From Pedobacter frigiditerrae (GTDB lineage Bacteria; Bacteroidota; Bacteroidia; Sphingobacteriales; Sphingobacteriaceae): a DNA stretch of 64,000 nt. The stretch lies in assembly GCF_004331645.1 (NCBI RefSeq), contig NZ_SJSK01000005.1, positions 403,007 to 467,006 of the forward strand. The letters run 5' to 3'. A program made the position numbers and the translations under genes. The notes below the pieces were generated by a model, which was given only the letters and a program-made list of their open reading frames with translations, was not told the origin of the DNA and ran no database searches. Positions 9,483 to 19,489 of this stretch are shown here, in pieces (position 1 is the first letter of the stretch; each line of letters begins with the position of its first letter).

Positions 9483-10631
9483 TTATTTCCAATACTTATT
9501 TTTTTCGATGAAAGCAATCAAATCATCAGCCATCATTTGCTGCTCCTTAATTTTTGGATGTCCGTTACTGTTTTTATAGGGAAAGAAATGAACCACCACT
9601 TTCTGATCACTTAAAGATCTTACTGCCTGTTCTACATAGGATGGCCATTTAGATCCTTCTCTAGTAATGTCCATATTACCTAGGCTACAAATGATTTGTG
9701 CTTTTGGATATTTACTGCGAACAGAGCGTATAAAATCAGCATAAGCTTTAATAATAAAATCTTCTGTTGGTTTAACGGTACCAAACCTGGCCTTAAATTG
9801 CAAGTGCTCTGGCTGGTTAACTATCCAACTGTCATTCTGAAATAGATTAACCACCACAATATCAGGCTGATATTTAGAGAAATTCCATTTACTATTTGGG
9901 TTTTTTGGATTTAAACGATCAAAAATTTCAGGCATGATCTCCGGAAACCAGCTTACGGTCAAGCCAATCCCACTTTTGGCAATACAATGATATTGTGCAT
10001 CAAAGTGCCTCGCCGTTAAGGCACCATAAGTTTTATAGTTGTTAAAAAATTCTGGCTTGCCAGAATCTGCACTATCAACAGGCACATCTACCCCATGGCC
10101 GCTGGTAATAGAATTTCCATAAAACTCTATTTTACGTTTTGGCTTTTTATCTGCTTCTAAAACCATGGCATTTTTGTCTAATTCAAAGCCAAATAAACGC
10201 GTGGTTGTAAAATCAGTATTACCTATTTTAAACAGTTCTATTTTATGTTTTTCCTTATTAAGATTGCTTGCCAAATGGTAAACTTTCTTGCCTTTGTCAA
10301 ATTTAACCTTTAGTGCATTGTTAACTTGTCCATCGATAATTACATAGTAGTAAGAATTATCCCTTTCATCAGAAATTAGTGCGCTTACGGTTTGTGTTTT
10401 GGAAACATTGATACTAACACTTGAACCATTCCAATAAATCTCTGTACAGGAATCTGTTAAATTTACCCGCCCCATGGTACTAATTTTTTTATTGTTAAAA
10501 CCGATAAATTTATTCTGAAGACTTGTTTTAGAAGCATTATCCTGGCTATTAACAATTGTAAAACTTAATAAAGGACAGACAAAAGCTATCCATTTAACAG
10601 TTTTTATAGCACTTGACACCATTTGATACAT
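9483..10631 (-). CDS. SGNH esterase, CE2-like acetyl(xylan) esterase
   Basis: The 382-residue protein has an N-terminal hydrophobic signal (about 8-29), a beta-jelly-roll half and an SGNH hydrolase half. The two-domain order is that of carbohydrate esterase family 2. The catalytic serine is in EFYGNSITSGHG (S174) and the catalytic histidine is in NSNGHPKIK (H358). VVNLFQNDSW is the GxND-equivalent block. CE2 enzymes remove acetyl groups from xylan and other polysaccharides. It lies between the GH10 and GH125 genes in the operon, 12 bases from the xylanase gene, so deacetylation of the same polymer is the likely role. Confidence 0.78.
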   Translation of the reverse strand: MYQMVSSAIKTVKWIAFVCPLLSFTIVNSQDNASKTSLQNKFIGFNNKKISTMGRVNLTDSCTEIYWNGSSVSINVSKTQTVSALISDERDNSYYYVIIDGQVNNALKVKFDKGKKVYHLASNLNKEKHKIELFKIGNTDFTTTRLFGFELDKNAMVLEADKKPKRKIEFYGNSITSGHGVDVPVDSADSGKPEFFNNYKTYGALTARHFDAQYHCIAKSGIGLTVSWFPEIMPEIFDRLNPKNPNSKWNFSKYQPDIVVVNLFQNDSWIVNQPEHLQFKARFGTVKPTEDFIIKAYADFIRSVRSKYPKAQIICSLGNMDITREGSKWPSYVEQAVRSLSDQKVVVHFFPYKNSNGHPKIKEQQMMADDLIAFIEKNKYWK

Positions 10632-10643
10632 ATTTATTAACGG

Positions 10644-12449
10644 TTATAATTCTATTCGAACTGGTTTAGAAGTTTTATTTAATTGATAAGGAACTTTAAC
10701 CGTTTTACTATCTTTTGTAACCGTGATTTCATAAAGCCCAAAATGCCCCCTATCCGAAATTTCACCCTGAGAATTAGTGATTTTATTGATATTTGTTCGC
10801 CATTGTTTCAGGACTAAATCCCTCCATACGCCTGCATTAGGTTTTGGCGTCCAATTTTTGCGGTACATGGCCGCATCGGGCTTCCAGTGAGCAGGTTCCC
10901 AAAAACCCCACATGGTAAAACCTGTAACCAAGTGATGGCTATAACAAGCAATTAAAAAATCCCTTGTATAATCGGCCTGAAGATCCTCATCTGGTGTGTT
11001 TACGTCAAATTCTGTAATTTGAATTGGCAAGCCTAAATCATTAAACTTATCTAAATCAGTAATTACTTGAGCAGGATCACGGGGTTGCCTGCCTACATGT
11101 CCTTGAATACCAATAGCCTCAACAGGTGCACCGCCCTTTTTTAATTCATCAATTAAGGCCAAAAATTTATCGATGTTCCTTAAACTAGCTACACTATTCA
11201 ACATACTATACTCATTGAGATACAGCATCGCTGCAGGATCTATGCTTTTAGCCTGTTTAAACCACTCAACGGCTTGGCTGCGTGGCATTACTTTAAAATA
11301 GTCGGTTTCATGCATCATTTCGTTAATTACATCCCAGCCATACACCTTTCCTTTTGTAAAACTCACAATTTCCTGAATATGGTTACGAATTGAATCGGTA
11401 AAACCAAGACCAAAATCCTTTTGCCTACTAAAAAAATCAGGTGTAAATTTCTTACCTGGCCAAACTAGGTTATGCCCTCTTAACCTTAGTTTATTTTCTT
11501 CAATCCATTTTATGGCAATTTTAGTTTGCTCCCTTTTCTTATTGTCTCTCCACCCAGGCCATTTTAAATTATTATCAATAGTGACAGCATTAAAAAGCGC
11601 TTTAAGGGAATCGAGATATTGTACAGACTGATTATCCTTCTTGTACATATAGCTTACTGTAGCGGCAGTACCAAAAATAAATTCAGGATCTACAAGACGA
11701 GCAGTTACACTAGCGCCTTTTAACGGTATTCCATTAGCATCAATTACTTGTATATTTAGTGGAGCGGTACGAATTTCTTCAATTCTTTTTAAAGCTTTTT
11801 GACGCCATTCTGCATTTGCTTCCCGACCGACATAAGAAAATTTTGTAGTTGGTAATTTTTCCAGGGCAACGTTGTTCTCGAAATTTAAAAGCTGTATATC
11901 AGAAATTTCTACCTTTTGCACTAGCGAACCATGAGATATACAAATAGAACCTGCCCCAACAGGCATATCATTTAATGCCTTAAAAGGGATGTCAATTGTT
12001 TTCCACTCCGGTCCAACACTTAATTCTATCATGATACTTTTTTCTTGCGGTGGATTTGCTTGTTGCACATAAAAATAGAGCACTGCCTCACCAGACTCTT
12101 GCTTAGCATAAATCGATCGCACAGACAATCTAGCTAACATTACATCTCCTTTTTTTATCGGTTTACCATTTAACCATGATGATTGAATATTGTAATGGCT
12201 ATTTGTTGGAGAAAAAATTTCTGCCGTAAATACTGGACTACCATTTTCACTCTTCTTTACGCTAAAAACACTTGCCTGTTTATCTTTATTTCCATCATTA
12301 AACTTATAGTTTATTGCTGCATCTAGCGGGAATGCATCAACTGGTTTAAGTGCGATTAACTCTTTTTGTAACACCTGATTTTTTTGTCCGTGTACTTTTG
12401 TTAGGGCTGTTATAATAAATAAACCAGCTATAATAAATTTTATTTTCAT
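10644..12449 (-). CDS. GH10 endo-1,4-beta-xylanase with N-terminal accessory domain
   Basis: The 601-residue protein has a signal peptide (MKIKFIIAGLFIITALTKVHG) and a carbohydrate-binding-like beta-sandwich at about 35-190. A GH10 barrel occupies about 220-560. The acid/base glutamate is in WDVINEMM (E377) and the nucleophile is in IQITEFDVN (E480). The conserved block usually read as LVWH-S-Q is LVWPGKK here, so one common subsite residue is replaced. This may mark a divergent subfamily with altered specificity. It is expected to cleave beta-1,4-xylan backbones outside the cytoplasm. Neighbouring esterase and GH105 genes are 12 and 18 bases away, so co-transcription is nearly certain. Confidence 0.9.
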   Translation of the reverse strand: MKIKFIIAGLFIITALTKVHGQKNQVLQKELIALKPVDAFPLDAAINYKFNDGNKDKQASVFSVKKSENGSPVFTAEIFSPTNSHYNIQSSWLNGKPIKKGDVMLARLSVRSIYAKQESGEAVLYFYVQQANPPQEKSIMIELSVGPEWKTIDIPFKALNDMPVGAGSICISHGSLVQKVEISDIQLLNFENNVALEKLPTTKFSYVGREANAEWRQKALKRIEEIRTAPLNIQVIDANGIPLKGASVTARLVDPEFIFGTAATVSYMYKKDNQSVQYLDSLKALFNAVTIDNNLKWPGWRDNKKREQTKIAIKWIEENKLRLRGHNLVWPGKKFTPDFFSRQKDFGLGFTDSIRNHIQEIVSFTKGKVYGWDVINEMMHETDYFKVMPRSQAVEWFKQAKSIDPAAMLYLNEYSMLNSVASLRNIDKFLALIDELKKGGAPVEAIGIQGHVGRQPRDPAQVITDLDKFNDLGLPIQITEFDVNTPDEDLQADYTRDFLIACYSHHLVTGFTMWGFWEPAHWKPDAAMYRKNWTPKPNAGVWRDLVLKQWRTNINKITNSQGEISDRGHFGLYEITVTKDSKTVKVPYQLNKTSKPVRIEL

Positions 12450-12467
12450 GATGATTATTATCTAATT

Positions 12468-13970
12468 TTAGTTGTTTAAGCTGTTGTCTAACACTCCTAA
12501 AAAGCCTAAAGTATAGGGAGAAATTACCCTAAATCCATTCCGTTGTAAAAGTTCTCCGCCTTTATTAACCTGCGCCGTGCCTTTTAAAAAACCGTCTGGT
12601 GTTAAATACGCCCGTAAACCTTTCCAACTTTTATAAGCGGCTTGTTTACATAAATTAGGCAAAAGATTTTTTGAAGCCCCATAAGCTAAGGCAGCGGCAA
12701 TACTTGCAGAGCCTGAGGTGTCTATCCCTGTTTCTGCTTGGTGTAGAAAATTACTCCATAACCCATTTTTTTGTTGGTGAATAATGACAAATTCTGCCGC
12801 CCTTTGCAATTCAGCACGAAGCGGCTGGGCTTCTTCGTTGTTTGGCAGCACCGCTAATGATTTTGCCATGCCCAATAAGTACCAACCTACACCTCTTGCC
12901 CAATTACCATATTCTGGCTTACCCTTTTCTTTGGCGTTTTGATAAATGAAATTAGGTTTTGCCAATAAACTAACCCTGGCCTTTAAGTTTGCTATAGCTA
13001 AATCTGCTAATTCTGGCTGTTTAAATTTTTGCGCCAAAATTGCCAAGGGATAAGAAATGGTATAACATTCCTCCGTTTTTAATCGTCGGTTATTTCCTGT
13101 TTCGTCTGCTATTACTCCTTCTGCATTTGTATGGGTTTTACAAAAATCAATAGCTTGTTGCAACATGGCATGTTGGGCATTTGTAGCAGCGAGTATGGCA
13201 AATGGAAGAATACTTTCTACAGTGGTTATCTTTTCAAAAGAGCGCTTATTGTTAAGGTTTTCATAGACCAATGTATCATTAGCAAAATATTTATCTAAAT
13301 GTAGGTTTAAAATTTCTTGTGCGTTGATGTGTTTTTTTGACAAAGAAGAGATACCATCTAAAACGCAGCCCTCCATCCAACCAAAAGTTGATATGGAGGC
13401 CAAGGACAATAGCCTATTTTTCCATTCATGCAAATTTAAATTTCCATCTGCCAATAATAAATGAGGCAAAAATTCTTTAGGAATGTCGCTCTTAAGGTTT
13501 GCGTGGGTAAAAAACCAAAATGGTTTAGTTCCCCTGATCATTTTCAGGGTAATTCCTTCCTGTATGACCAATGGCAATAAATCAGCAGGCATTACCAATT
13601 CAAATGGCTGCATGTAATGAGCATACTGAATATCTAGTTGTCCAATTATTTTCTTGGTATTTGCTAGGGAAAGCTCAATTATACACTCTTCCCTTATGTC
13701 TGTTGCACTAGTTAATCTAAAATAGGCACTGCCATTACCTTGCAGTTTATCTTCCCAACTCAGAGATACACTAGATCCATTCGGTTTAATTTCTGATACC
13801 GACCAGTCAAATGGAAATGTATGATTACCATCAAACAACTGAGATGCAGGCTTTACCTGTGCCATCAAGTACATTAATTGTTTATGCATACTTTTTGCCC
13901 ATAACTTATCTCCAACCAATAGGGTAGCCAAAGCAACAGACGAGAATTGAAACCACTCTTTTCGATTCAT
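12468..13970 (-). CDS. GH105-like unsaturated uronyl hydrolase
   Basis: The 500-residue protein begins with a hydrophobic export signal (MNRKEWFQFSSVALATLL). An extra N-terminal beta-sandwich spans about residues 40-170. An (alpha/alpha)6 barrel follows with GH105-type motifs including GNWARGVGWYLLGMAKSL, EECYTISYPLAILAQKF and DTSGSASIAAALAYG. The family removes 4,5-unsaturated galacturonyl or glucuronyl residues from oligosaccharides made by polysaccharide lyases. No lyase gene is visible in the window, so either the lyase is encoded elsewhere or the enzyme has another uronyl specificity. Neighbours are the GH2 beta-glucuronidase and GH10 xylanase genes in the same operon. Confidence 0.8.
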   Translation of the reverse strand: MNRKEWFQFSSVALATLLVGDKLWAKSMHKQLMYLMAQVKPASQLFDGNHTFPFDWSVSEIKPNGSSVSLSWEDKLQGNGSAYFRLTSATDIREECIIELSLANTKKIIGQLDIQYAHYMQPFELVMPADLLPLVIQEGITLKMIRGTKPFWFFTHANLKSDIPKEFLPHLLLADGNLNLHEWKNRLLSLASISTFGWMEGCVLDGISSLSKKHINAQEILNLHLDKYFANDTLVYENLNNKRSFEKITTVESILPFAILAATNAQHAMLQQAIDFCKTHTNAEGVIADETGNNRRLKTEECYTISYPLAILAQKFKQPELADLAIANLKARVSLLAKPNFIYQNAKEKGKPEYGNWARGVGWYLLGMAKSLAVLPNNEEAQPLRAELQRAAEFVIIHQQKNGLWSNFLHQAETGIDTSGSASIAAALAYGASKNLLPNLCKQAAYKSWKGLRAYLTPDGFLKGTAQVNKGGELLQRNGFRVISPYTLGFLGVLDNSLNN

Positions 13971-14019
13971 TTTAATTAAAAATCATTGCCCTAATGACGT
14001 AAAATGATAAACCCCTATT

Positions 14020-15861
14020 CTATTTATCATATAATTTTTCCATTTCATCATAATAGGCCTTTAAAACATAGAATGCCTTTTTCTTTTTTCCATTATGGTC
14101 AAATAAACCCTTATTGTTCCATCCTTCCTGATAAATAGGATGATTACGACGTGGAGAACGGAAATCATTTAAAATCCAAGGCGATAAACCCGCAAAATTA
14201 GCAGGCATACGTTTAAACATCCCTACTTGTTCCCTGTAGTACCACTCTTGAAATTCTTCTGAATAACGAGTTAAGCTATCTGCATGAAAGCCTGAAAAAC
14301 CTTCTGCCCCTGTTTCACTAAAAAATATTGGCTTATCGAATTTTGTGGCCCAGCTTACCTTTCTACTGTTATCTGGCAAGCCGCCATACCAACCTATATA
14401 TTGGTTTACAGCTACCACATCGGTAAATTCACCCAATGGATCTTCAATTGTCTGAACACCCTGGATTCCAAAACTCTCTAGAGCAGCAGCCACAATCCGG
14501 CTTTGGTCCATTTCCTTGGCTTTCTTTACCAGTTTGCTCATGAATAATGTCCTGTCTGCATTTACAGGCGTTTCATTACCTACAGACCATATAATAATGC
14601 TGGCCCTATTTCTATCGCGAGTAATCATTTCTTCCAACTGGGTCTTTGCCTTTGCCAATACGTCGGCACTTTTAAAGTCAATTGTCCAATATACTGGTAT
14701 TTCAGACCAGACCATGATGCCTAAGGAATCTGCCGCTCTTGTCATATACTCATTGTGCGGATAATGCGCCAATCGAACCATATTTGCATTTAATTCTTTG
14801 GCCTGTCCAAGTAAATGTTGCGCATCTTGATCACTATAAGCTCGACGAACTTGGTCTGGTATTTCTTCATGTACAGATATGCCCCTTAAAAAAACAGGTT
14901 TGCCATTTAAAATCAACTTACCTGCTTGTATTTCTATATTACGAAAGCCAATTTTGTCAACTATCTTTTCATTCTTAGTACTGATGATAACCTGATATAA
15001 CTTAGGTGATTTTGGAGACCATAACCGTATGGTAGAAGACTTGACATTAAATGCAACGCTATCTCCAATTACGGTCAATTCACGTTTAATCTTTAACTCT
15101 GGAATTTCCAAGGTAACTTTCTCCTGCCCCTTTCTATTCAATTTTAACCATCCTTCAATAGTCTTGGCTTTGTTGGCATAACTGCCCTTGGCAAGTTGCA
15201 AACTGTAATCTTGCACAAAATCTTGTGGCACAAAAACAAGGTTTACATCTCTTGTTATCCCACCATAATTCCACCAGTCTGTATTTATGGTTGGTATTTC
15301 GTCAATGGATCTTTTATTATCTACCTTAACAACCAAAAAATTACCTTTTGCCTGTAATAATTTAGAAGGGATTTCAAAGTTGAATGCAGTAAAACCACCT
15401 TTATGCATCCCTAGCTTTTTACCGTTCAAATAAACATCTGCCCTATAGTTAACGGCCCCAAAGTGTAAGAATATCCTCTCACTGCTCGTTCCCAAGTCAA
15501 CGTCAAAAGATTTTTTATACCAAACCGTACCTTCATAGTACATGAATTTATCGGCTTGTGAGTTCCAATCACCCGGAACCTTAATGGCGTATTTATCCGT
15601 GAAGCCAAATTCTTTCCTATCTGTTTTATTATCAAACTTCTCAGTATTCCAGTAAGCTTCCCTGTCATTTACATTTCTTTCCTCACGACGATAATCATAA
15701 AAACCAGTTTCGTAAGGATCGATAATATATTGCCAGATTCCATTTAAACTAATCGTTTTTCTGTTTAGCACATTAGTAATTAGATTTGATTGGGCCTGTG
15801 AATTAGTAAAGAATGATATTGCTATTAATGCAAATAGTAAGGAAATTTTTATTTCTTTCAT
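14020..15861 (-). CDS. uidA: GH2 beta-glucuronidase
   Basis: The 613-residue secreted enzyme has a signal peptide (MKEIKISLLFALIAISFFTNSQA), a GH2 sugar-binding sandwich (about 30-215), an Ig-like domain (about 215-310) and a TIM barrel. The acid/base is E430 in SVGNETP and the nucleophile is E516 in FFSETGAEG. The decisive clue is WNNKG near the end: N582 and K584 form the NxK pair that contacts the glucuronate carboxylate in Escherichia coli UidA (N566, K568). This separates beta-glucuronidases from galactosidases and mannosidases. It is co-transcribed with GH105 and GH10 genes, and its product would feed uxaC. Confidence 0.88.
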   Translation of the reverse strand: MKEIKISLLFALIAISFFTNSQAQSNLITNVLNRKTISLNGIWQYIIDPYETGFYDYRREERNVNDREAYWNTEKFDNKTDRKEFGFTDKYAIKVPGDWNSQADKFMYYEGTVWYKKSFDVDLGTSSERIFLHFGAVNYRADVYLNGKKLGMHKGGFTAFNFEIPSKLLQAKGNFLVVKVDNKRSIDEIPTINTDWWNYGGITRDVNLVFVPQDFVQDYSLQLAKGSYANKAKTIEGWLKLNRKGQEKVTLEIPELKIKRELTVIGDSVAFNVKSSTIRLWSPKSPKLYQVIISTKNEKIVDKIGFRNIEIQAGKLILNGKPVFLRGISVHEEIPDQVRRAYSDQDAQHLLGQAKELNANMVRLAHYPHNEYMTRAADSLGIMVWSEIPVYWTIDFKSADVLAKAKTQLEEMITRDRNRASIIIWSVGNETPVNADRTLFMSKLVKKAKEMDQSRIVAAALESFGIQGVQTIEDPLGEFTDVVAVNQYIGWYGGLPDNSRKVSWATKFDKPIFFSETGAEGFSGFHADSLTRYSEEFQEWYYREQVGMFKRMPANFAGLSPWILNDFRSPRRNHPIYQEGWNNKGLFDHNGKKKKAFYVLKAYYDEMEKLYDK

Positions 15862-15876
15862 TTGTGTTGTATTTTT

Positions 15877-17382
15877 TTAATATGTAATTAAGCTTTTATC
15901 AGCAATGAGTATGGGTCCGTCATAAACTGGAATTTTTTTAAAATTGAAGATATTACCTTCTTTACTCCAATTACTTTTTGGAATTTCAAATACTTTACCT
16001 GTAATGATATCTACAAGAACAGGTTCATTAAAATTGCCATTTATGAAAGAAAAATCAAGGATCTTTACATCGTTGATATTTGTCGGAATGCCTTCATCAG
16101 ACCAAATGGTATAAATTTGTTGCTTAGTTTTTCGATGTATGTATCCGTACACAGCTAAACTTCTATCAGTTCCCTTTGTATATCTCACTGCATCTTTTGC
16201 AACCATAACTTTTTTCTCATAGGTAGGATGTATATCTGTAATACGTTCTAGGCTATGGTCAAAAATTGAGGCAACAACTTGTACAGAACGGTAAGCCAAC
16301 TTTGGACGGAGGATTTTTTTTGTAGAGTCTGATTGCAGTAGCCCTTTTATGTTTAACAATTTAATAGGCCCGCTAGTGTAAGCAATATCTGAGATCGTAA
16401 AAACGCTCGATTCTACATCATGACCTAAATTGCTCAGCATTCTACGTGTATTCCATTTTGCTTGAGAAAGCTCCGTCCAATTGTAATCTCCAAGAGCACC
16501 TCTGCCAAAACCAGGACCAGAGGGTGCCCCGTTTTCTCCCTGCCTTAATTTTACCTTGCTATCGTATTTTTTTAAAATGTCCCTAAGCTTTTCTACCAAT
16601 AAATCATTAGCATCAGGATTATAGACATAATCATGGTAAGTAATGTTATCAAAAAGATGCAGTTTGTTTCTATCCTTCAGAATTTTAAAAAATTGGTCTG
16701 CATATTTTAAATCGATGTGCCCTAAAGATAAGCCAGATACTTTTGCATTAGGCTGTAGTTTTTTGATGATGTCAATCGTTCTGATATTAATTGCAGCTAC
16801 AAAATCGGGGGTGTTTTGCAGGTTGTCTCCAAAATTTCCTTCATTCCAAATTTCCCACTCATCTACCCTATCTTTATACCTACGTACCATTGCAGTCGCA
16901 AAATTATCCCAAGCTGTTAATGCTTCTTCAGAATGAGGCAAACCTGCACCCAATGCAGAACCTCCTCCGCCAGGGTAAATTGGATTACCATACGAAATTT
17001 GCAGCCAAGGCTTTAGACCACGTTTTACGGCATCATTTATAATATGATCTAACCATTTCCAATCATATTGACCTTTAATTTTTTCCGTTTTTGCCCATCC
17101 ACCTTGCAATCTAATTTTCCTGATCCCCAAAGGAACCAGATATTCTTTGTAAGAATCGTAATTTGCAAAATCACGATCCAAGGTTTCGCAACCAATTATC
17201 CAATTAGATGAATCAATCTCATTTGCCATTTTAGGTTTTACGTTACCCAAAAACGGGAAAGAAACAACTAATTCTGGTTGGTCGCTTTTTACTGTAGCAA
17301 TTTTGTTTTGCTGTGCTTTACAACTATAAAAAGCAATTAAAAACCCTATTAAAACAACTATTTTTTTTGAATTATCCATCAT
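15877..17382 (-). CDS. GH39-like lipoprotein glycosidase (clan GH-A)
   Basis: The 501-residue protein carries a lipoprotein signal ending at C21 (FLIAFYSCKAQ), so it is probably anchored to a membrane. The catalytic part is a clan GH-A barrel, with acid/base E181 in WEIWNEGN and a nucleophile glutamate in LRQGENGAP (E283). GIRKIRLQGGWAKTEKIKG and the ITYHDYVYNP strand are consistent with GH39 and neighbouring beta-xylosidase-type families. I cannot exclude another clan-A family. It lies between the GH97 gene (4 bases away) and the GH2 gene, so it is part of the hydrolase operon. A beta-xylosidase or related exo-activity is the most likely function. Confidence 0.65.
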   Translation of the reverse strand: MMDNSKKIVVLIGFLIAFYSCKAQQNKIATVKSDQPELVVSFPFLGNVKPKMANEIDSSNWIIGCETLDRDFANYDSYKEYLVPLGIRKIRLQGGWAKTEKIKGQYDWKWLDHIINDAVKRGLKPWLQISYGNPIYPGGGGSALGAGLPHSEEALTAWDNFATAMVRRYKDRVDEWEIWNEGNFGDNLQNTPDFVAAINIRTIDIIKKLQPNAKVSGLSLGHIDLKYADQFFKILKDRNKLHLFDNITYHDYVYNPDANDLLVEKLRDILKKYDSKVKLRQGENGAPSGPGFGRGALGDYNWTELSQAKWNTRRMLSNLGHDVESSVFTISDIAYTSGPIKLLNIKGLLQSDSTKKILRPKLAYRSVQVVASIFDHSLERITDIHPTYEKKVMVAKDAVRYTKGTDRSLAVYGYIHRKTKQQIYTIWSDEGIPTNINDVKILDFSFINGNFNEPVLVDIITGKVFEIPKSNWSKEGNIFNFKKIPVYDGPILIADKSLITY

Positions 17383-17385
17383 CTT

Positions 17386-19389
17386 TTATTTTATCTTTTC
17401 TAACTTAATTGCAAAGCCGCCACCGTTGGCCATTTGTATTTCAAGCGAAGAAGCTTTATCAATTTTTTGAGTAGTTTTTTTATAATCGCTTCCTATTCTG
17501 TTGGCGTTAATACCGTCAGAAAATATGGTGGCTTGGTAATCACCTGCATCTAAAAAATCGAATTTAATTTTAACATTTTTACCCGTCCAATTATTTAAGC
17601 CCGCTATATGCCAAGTACTGCCTTTTCTTCTAGCAATCACCGCATGATCGCCTATTTTACCCTCTAATGGAATGGTATCATCCCAAGTATTTGGCATAGC
17701 AGCTAGGTAAGCTAGAATTTCTGGCTCTTTTTGATATGCAGTTGGCGCATCTGCAAGCATCTCAAATGGAGCATAATACATGGTAAACATAGCCAATTGA
17801 TTACACCTTGTCCCTAAGGTCATTGGTCTGAAAAAGCTCTTTCTATAGTCTATTAAGTTTGAATTGTACAAGCCACCAGGTGTATAATCCATCGGCCCAG
17901 CCAACATCCTGGTAAAAGGTAAAATTGTTGCTTGGGTTAAAATATCAACCTCAGAAAATTTGTTCCATTCCAGGCCTTGCACAGCTTCAAAGTTAAGTAT
18001 GTTAGGGTAGGTTCTTTCTAACCCTGTTGGTTTATAAGCTGCATGAAAATCAATGATCATTTTACGTTTGGCAGTCTCTTTAGCCAGCCTCTCATAAAAA
18101 CAAACAACAGTTTGATCATCGCGATTCATGAAATCAACCTTCACCCCTTTAACTCCCCATTTCTGAAATTGATCTAACGCTTCAATCATTTGTCTGTCTA
18201 AGGTATGCCAAACGCACCACAGAATAATTCCAACACCTTTTTGCTTTGCATAGTTAAACAGATAAGGCATATCTAATGTGCCCGACAAAGCTGTTGTACC
18301 ACTGGTAACTACAGAACCATCGTTTACTTTTAATAAATCGAATTGATCACTCCAACCTTCGTCCATCATGATGTACTCTAGCTTGTTCTCAGCTGCGAAG
18401 TCGATAAAATATTTATAAGTTGCTGTGTTAAAACCCGATTTAAAATCAACTCCAGTAAGGTTATTCGCATTCCACCAATCCCATGATACTTTACCTGGCT
18501 TAATCCAGGAGGTATCTTCAATTTTATTTTCGCTGGCTAGTAGATACACTAAATTGTTGTACAGAAGATCCTTATCATTTTCTTCCAAAATCATTAACCT
18601 CCAAGGAAAATCTCTGATACCTTCTGTTTCAGCAATGTAATCTGCATCCAATAAAGAAAGCTTATTAAAATTGTCTTGTCCGCCAATGGTATCCTTTAAA
18701 ATAAATTTTGGAGAAATTCCTTTTAGTGTGTTATTGCCAGCATAGGTTAAATAGTAACCTGGATAATCTAATAAATCTGATTCCGTAATAGCCACCTTTA
18801 TGCCGTTACTCTCTGTAACAAAAGGCAATGAGGCAATTGGCTTACCTATCAGGGAAGAAATTTTTTTCTTAAAAAACTGTTCTTCGTAACTAAACTGAAA
18901 CGAATTGGTGGTTTGTATCCAAGCATCGGCGTCAGCAGTAAGCTGATAGTTAATCTGCTCCTCCTTTACTTTTATTCTGCCTGGTAGAGATGTTCTAAAA
19001 CGATAAGCTACTCCATTATCAAAAACCCTGAATACGATGTCATAGTTTTCTTTAAATTTAATGATAATCTCATTGTATGCATCTCTGTAATTGGATGCCA
19101 TCCCGTACAGCGGTTGAACATTTTGATTGACGTTTCTTCTGGAAGTTTTTACAACCGTATTATCTTCCCCTATTATTTTACCATCGCTTAGCAAAATAGC
19201 TAGTTTACTAGGCAATAACACCTGCTTTTGATTATGGGTTACGCTATAGGAAAGCGTTTGACCTGCCGTGATTTTCACCTCTGTTTTTGCATCAGGTGAG
19301 AAGAGGCTAAAATGCTTCTTCTGTGCAACCACTCTACTGCTGTAAATCAAGCAAATAATACCTAAGAAAAGTTTATATCTAGAGTTCAT
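17386..19389 (-). CDS. GH97 glycosidase, retaining alpha-galactosidase type
   Basis: The 667-residue secreted protein has GH97 organisation: signal peptide, N-terminal beta-supersandwich (about 25-285), (beta/alpha)8 barrel and C-terminal beta-domain. WGVKGVKVDFMNRDDQ places an aspartate (D419) at the position of the nucleophile of the retaining alpha-galactosidase branch (D415 in the Bacteroides thetaiotaomicron BtGH97b enzyme). ILNFEAVQG (E468) fits its acid/base. The inverting alpha-glucosidase SusB branch lacks this aspartate. Calcium-binding acidic residues are plausible but not assigned. Alpha-galactosidase activity also fits the adjacent GH36 gene. The gene is 4 bases upstream of the GH39-like gene. 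Confidence 0.85.
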   Translation of the reverse strand: MNSRYKLFLGIICLIYSSRVVAQKKHFSLFSPDAKTEVKITAGQTLSYSVTHNQKQVLLPSKLAILLSDGKIIGEDNTVVKTSRRNVNQNVQPLYGMASNYRDAYNEIIIKFKENYDIVFRVFDNGVAYRFRTSLPGRIKVKEEQINYQLTADADAWIQTTNSFQFSYEEQFFKKKISSLIGKPIASLPFVTESNGIKVAITESDLLDYPGYYLTYAGNNTLKGISPKFILKDTIGGQDNFNKLSLLDADYIAETEGIRDFPWRLMILEENDKDLLYNNLVYLLASENKIEDTSWIKPGKVSWDWWNANNLTGVDFKSGFNTATYKYFIDFAAENKLEYIMMDEGWSDQFDLLKVNDGSVVTSGTTALSGTLDMPYLFNYAKQKGVGIILWCVWHTLDRQMIEALDQFQKWGVKGVKVDFMNRDDQTVVCFYERLAKETAKRKMIIDFHAAYKPTGLERTYPNILNFEAVQGLEWNKFSEVDILTQATILPFTRMLAGPMDYTPGGLYNSNLIDYRKSFFRPMTLGTRCNQLAMFTMYYAPFEMLADAPTAYQKEPEILAYLAAMPNTWDDTIPLEGKIGDHAVIARRKGSTWHIAGLNNWTGKNVKIKFDFLDAGDYQATIFSDGINANRIGSDYKKTTQKIDKASSLEIQMANGGGFAIKLEKIK

Positions 19390-19489
19390 TGTGAGTTAAT
19401 TATTTCAATTAGTATTTAAAGTATATCATTACTTTAAATGAATAATATAATCATTTAAAAACCGTTCATACGGGAATTTCTATGTTGGG

